The notes under the pieces: model-generated | Told to the model about the DNA's origin: nothing | Seen by the model: the letters and a program-made list of their open reading frames with translations, nothing else | The model's database searches: none | Part shown: in pieces, positions 8,673-10,921 of the stretch | Position numbering within the stretch: position 1 is the stretch's first letter | Layout: each line of letters opens with the position of its first letter | NCBI GenBank assembly: GCA_029858845.1 | Contig: JAOUEG010000041.1 | Location: 1-10,921, forward strand | Direction of reading: 5' to 3' | Source: Chloroflexota bacterium | GTDB lineage: Bacteria; Chloroflexota; Limnocylindria; Limnocylindrales; CSP1-4 | DNA length: 10,921 nucleotides | Translations under genes and position numbers: made by a program

Positions 8673-9998
8673 TCAGTCGATGGGGCGGCGTTCCGCCGCA
8701 CGACCGTCGGTCCGCCGCTTCGCGCGGTCCATCTCGGCGATCCGGCGCTCCAGGAATGCCCGCTCGGAGGCGTTCCCCGTCAGCGTCAGCGCGCGCTGGT
8801 AGGCCACCGACGACTCCGTCCAGCGCCCGAGCCGCCGCAACAGATCGGCGCGCGCCGCATGCAGGTAGGGATAGTCGTCCAATGCGCCGCCGGCCAGGAG
8901 TCCGTCCATGATGGCCAGTCCGGGCGACGGGCCGTCCGCCATCGCGACCGCGACAGCACGGTTGAGAGCCACGACCGGCGATGCGTCGATCCGAGCCAGG
9001 GCGTCGTAGAGCCCCACGATCCGCCGCCAGTCGGTGTCATCGGGTGACGCAGCCGCGTCATGAACGGCCGCGATCGCGGCCTGCAGCTGGTACGGTCCCG
9101 GCCGACCCGCCTGCAGGGCTTGCCCGACCAGGGCGACCCCCTCCCCGATCCGGGCGCGGTCCCAGCGCGACCGATCCTGGTCCTCGAGGAGGATGAGCTC
9201 GCCACCGACGCCGGTTCGCGCGTCGCGCCGCGCATCGTGGAGGAGCATCAGGGCGAGCAGCCCGATCGCCTCCGGTTCGTCCGGGAGGAGCGTGACAAGC
9301 GTCCTCGCCAGGCGGATCGCCTCGCCGGTCAGCTCGAACCGGATCAGGGCGTCCCCGGACGACGCGGCATACCCCTCGTTGTAGACCAGGTAGAGCACCC
9401 GCAGCACGCCGTCGAGGCGCTCGGGCAGCACGTCGACCGGGGGGACGCGATAGGGGATGCGGGCCGCGCGGATCTTGCGCTTGGCCCGGACCAGGCGCTG
9501 GGCGAGCGTCGGCTCGGGTACCAGGAACGCCCGCGCGATCTCGGGCGTGGTCAACCCGCCGAGCGTCCGGAGCGTGAGCGCGACCCGGGCATCCATCGGC
9601 AGGGCGGGATGACAGCACGTGAAGATGAGCCGGAGCCGATCGTCCGTGATGGGCATCGGATCCTCCTGGTCCGCCGGATCGATGGCCGTGAGCTCGGCCT
9701 CGATGGCTGCGGCCCGGCCGAGCTCCTCGGTCTTCTCGCGCAGCCGCCGTCGGCGGCGCAATCGATCGATCGCCCGGTTGCGCGCGGTGGTCGTGATCCA
9801 GGCGCCCGGGTTGCCCGGGATGCCGCGGACCGGCCACGTCTCGAGGGCCGTGACGAAGGCCTCCTGGACGACTTCCTCGGCGAGGTCGAAGTCGCCCAGG
9901 ACGCGGATCAGCGTCGCGACCGCCCGACCCTGCTCCTCGCGGAAGATACGCTCGACGACATCGTGGGCGGCCGTCGGAGCCCCGGGATCGGTGGTCAG
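8673..9998 (-). CDS. ECF42-type RNA polymerase sigma factor with C-terminal extension, probable CTG start
   Basis: This is an alternative sigma factor that redirects RNA polymerase, about 441 residues if started at CTG 9998. Sigma region 2 spans about 14-80, with RVLGDFDLAEEVVQEAF, then NPGAWITTTARNRAIDRL. Region 4 spans about 120-176, containing FTCCHPAL, LGGLTTPEIARAFLVPEPTLAQR. A long C-terminal extension with DUF6596 and TPR-like helices follows (about 185-441). This architecture is that of ECF42, whose extension is known to be needed for activity. The frame is open back to a stop at 10127-10125 but holds no ATG, GTG or TTG before TTG 9761. That TTG would remove nearly all of region 2. 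CTG 9998-9996 gives the usual N-terminus and overlaps the YCII stop as CTGA. A missed base in the sequence is the main alternative. The upstream DGPF gene is the standard ECF42 partner. Confidence 0.88.
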   Translation of the reverse strand: MTTDPGAPTAAHDVVERIFREEQGRAVATLIRVLGDFDLAEEVVQEAFVTALETWPVRGIPGNPGAWITTTARNRAIDRLRRRRRLREKTEELGRAAAIEAELTAIDPADQEDPMPITDDRLRLIFTCCHPALPMDARVALTLRTLGGLTTPEIARAFLVPEPTLAQRLVRAKRKIRAARIPYRVPPVDVLPERLDGVLRVLYLVYNEGYAASSGDALIRFELTGEAIRLARTLVTLLPDEPEAIGLLALMLLHDARRDARTGVGGELILLEDQDRSRWDRARIGEGVALVGQALQAGRPGPYQLQAAIAAVHDAAASPDDTDWRRIVGLYDALARIDASPVVALNRAVAVAMADGPSPGLAIMDGLLAGGALDDYPYLHAARADLLRRLGRWTESSVAYQRALTLTGNASERAFLERRIAEMDRAKRRTDGRAAERRPID

Positions 9999-10390
9999 CT
10001 CGAGCGCGCCGAGGGCGTGCCGGCGCTCGCCTGGGCGATCTCGGCGCTGAAGTCGACGATCGGGCGGACCTCGATGGATCCATGGGTCGCACCCGGGATC
10101 ATCGCGGCATAGCCGATCGCCTCGTCAAGATCGGCGGCCTCCACGATGTACAGCCCGCCGAGTGCCTCCTTGGTCTCGGCGAACGGGCCGTCCGTGGTCA
10201 ACGTCCGGCCGTCCCGGACGCGAACGGTCGTGGCCATGGCGGTCGGCTGGAGCGCCTCACCGCCCTTGTACGCGCCGCGTTCGGCGATGTGCCTGGTGAA
10301 CGCGTTGTAGGCCTCCATCTCGGCGGCCATCGCGTCATCCGGGACGTCCGAGCCCGGTTCCTCGCCATAGATCAACAGGGCGTACTGCAT
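9995..10390 (-). CDS. YCII/DGPF-domain protein, partner of the ECF42 sigma factor
   Basis: This 131-residue YCII-related protein begins MQYALLIYGEE and carries the eponymous TTDGPFAETKEALGG motif (about 70-84). Members have a dimeric ferredoxin-like alpha/beta fold with a possible small-molecule or enzymatic pocket. They are conserved neighbours of ECF42 sigma factors and may be part of their regulon; their biochemical role is not settled. ATG 10390 was chosen because GGAGG (10400-10396) lies 5 bases upstream. An in-frame start at 10423 would add 11 residues with no family resemblance. The stop TGA 9997-9995 overlaps the proposed CTG start of the sigma gene. The C-terminal 12 residues or so (QASAGTPSARSS) look unstructured. 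Confidence 0.93.
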   Translation of the reverse strand: MQYALLIYGEEPGSDVPDDAMAAEMEAYNAFTRHIAERGAYKGGEALQPTAMATTVRVRDGRTLTTDGPFAETKEALGGLYIVEAADLDEAIGYAAMIPGATHGSIEVRPIVDFSAEIAQASAGTPSARSS

Positions 10391-10442
10391 GCCGGCCTCC
10401 GCTGTGCGTGCGGCAGTCATCACTCGCTGCCGGTATCACCAC

Positions 10443-10469
10443 GACGAACACCGGTCACGCGAATCGACG
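10443..10469 (-). promoter_or_regulatory. candidate ECF42-type promoter for the YCII-sigma operon
   Basis: On the - strand, CGTCGA (10469-10464), a 17-base spacer and CGTC (10446-10443) lie upstream of the YCII gene. As I recall, ECF42 targets carry TGTCGA at -35 and a CGA/TC-type -10, so this is a one-mismatch -35 with a matching -10. Transcription would begin near 10436 and leave a leader of about 46 bases. ECF sigma factors often control their own operon. In 70% GC DNA a match this short can arise by chance. Confidence 0.35.
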
Positions 10470-10504
10470 ACTGGTCCGCTGAGTCTATCCAGCCCGTCCA
10501 TGGC

Positions 10505-10532
10505 TCGACGGCCATGACGGCCGCGGTATCGT
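10505..10532 (+). promoter_or_regulatory. candidate promoter giving a leaderless ligD-type transcript
   Basis: TATCGT (10527-10532) fits TANNNT, and TCGACG (10505-10510) lies 16 bases upstream as a 4/6 match to TTGACA. The -10 ends 6 bases before ATG 10539, so transcription could begin at the start codon itself. This would explain the absence of a Shine-Dalgarno ahead of that ATG. The assignment is inference. Confidence 0.3.
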
Positions 10533-10538
10533 TCGGCC

Positions 10539-10921
10539 ATGGCGACGCCCAAGGAGATCCTGCGGGTGGGCGACCGAGAGGTCACCATCTCCAACCCGCA
10601 CAAGGTCTACTTTCCCGACGCGGGCTATACGAAGCTCGATGTCGTCCGGTACTACCTCGCGATCGCGGACGGGGCGCTGACCGGGATCCGCGGACGTCCG
10701 ATGGCGCTCAAGCGCTTCGTGGACGGTATCGCCAAGGAGCCGTTCTTCCAGAAGCGGGCACCGGACAACACGCCCGACTGGATCCGGACCGCGGAGCTGA
10801 CGTTCCCGAGTGGCAGGACGGCCGACGAGATCGTGGTCGACGAGGCAGCGGGCCTGATCTGGGTCGTCAACCTCGGCTGCATCGATCTCAACCCGCATCC
10901 GGTGCGGGCTGACGACCTGGA
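10539..10921 (+). CDS. ligD: LigD-type NHEJ polymerase-domain protein (5' part, truncated by window end)
   Basis: The first 127 residues of a gene run off the right edge. It begins MATPKEILRVGDREVTISN and contains HKVYFPDAGYTKLDVVRYY, GRPMALKRFVDG, FFQKRAP, WIVV-type strand LIWVVNLGCIDLNPHPVRADDL. These are the N-terminal motifs of the LigD polymerase (PrimPol/AEP) domain, which fills ends with ribo- or deoxynucleotides during Ku-dependent non-homologous end joining. The catalytic Asp pair and any ligase or phosphoesterase domain would lie beyond the window. It could be a stand-alone polymerase-domain protein or the start of a larger LigD. ATG 10539 fits the family's N-terminus exactly. There is no Shine-Dalgarno, and the transcript may be leaderless. 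It diverges from the YCII-sigma pair, and no ku gene is visible here. Confidence 0.9.
   Translation, partial: MATPKEILRVGDREVTISNPHKVYFPDAGYTKLDVVRYYLAIADGALTGIRGRPMALKRFVDGIAKEPFFQKRAPDNTPDWIRTAELTFPSGRTADEIVVDEAAGLIWVVNLGCIDLNPHPVRADDL

Noticed and set aside
9058..10092. Alternative - strand frame over the sigma-2 region as the true gene
   Set aside because: Its translation is Arg/Pro/Gly-rich with no sigma motifs, whereas the frame ending at 8673 carries the region 2 and region 4 motifs without interruption.
10498..10538. Earlier start for the LigD-type gene at ATG 10514
   Set aside because: That ATG is in a different frame. The family-like sequence begins exactly at ATG 10539.

Overview
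The window is GC-rich (roughly 70% by eye). It is densely coded, with short intergenic gaps, GTG as well as ATG starts, and several 1- or 4-base stop/start overlaps. It carries no rRNA, tRNA, IS element or CRISPR array that I can see. The gene content and style fit a high-GC soil or freshwater bacterium such as a Chloroflexota (for example a Limnocylindria/Ellin6529-type lineage) or an actinobacterium. This placement is inference from base composition and gene families only.

Layout. Bases 3-179 are the 3' tail of an unrecognised gene. Bases 180-421 form a structured leader with a well-initiated 18-codon ORF just ahead of a cation-export operon on the + strand. That operon holds a CaCA-type Na+/Ca2+ (cation/H+) exchanger (422-1459), a PacL/SERCA-like type IIA Ca2+ P-type ATPase (1459-4158, overlapping by one base) and a small multi-pass membrane protein of unknown role (4178-4657). 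A 183-base gap with a hairpin and a 9-mer direct repeat follows.

The second + strand operon is a compact MoxR cluster: MoxR AAA+ ATPase (4841-5887), DUF58 protein (5884-6822) and membrane-anchored VWA/BatA-like protein (6819-7898), joined by ATGA and GTGA overlaps. A COG3897-type methyltransferase (7922-8581) follows 23 bases later.

On the - strand, a DGPF/YCII-domain protein (10390-9995) is followed by an ECF42-type sigma factor. The conserved sigma-2 region of the sigma factor has no ATG, GTG or TTG start in frame. The only plausible start is a CTG that overlaps the upstream stop as CTGA. Divergently from this pair, a LigD-type NHEJ polymerase-domain gene starts at 10539 and runs off the window.

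How the genes work together. The first operon pairs a gradient-driven and an ATP-driven cation exporter, probably for Ca2+. The second probably forms a MoxR-VWA chaperone/assembly module at the membrane. The third is a self-contained ECF42/DGPF regulatory unit. I did not find a clearly new multi-gene defence or mobile system. The most distinctive signals are the leader ORF before the exchanger, the CTG start of the sigma factor, and the disordered insertion inside the VWA domain.
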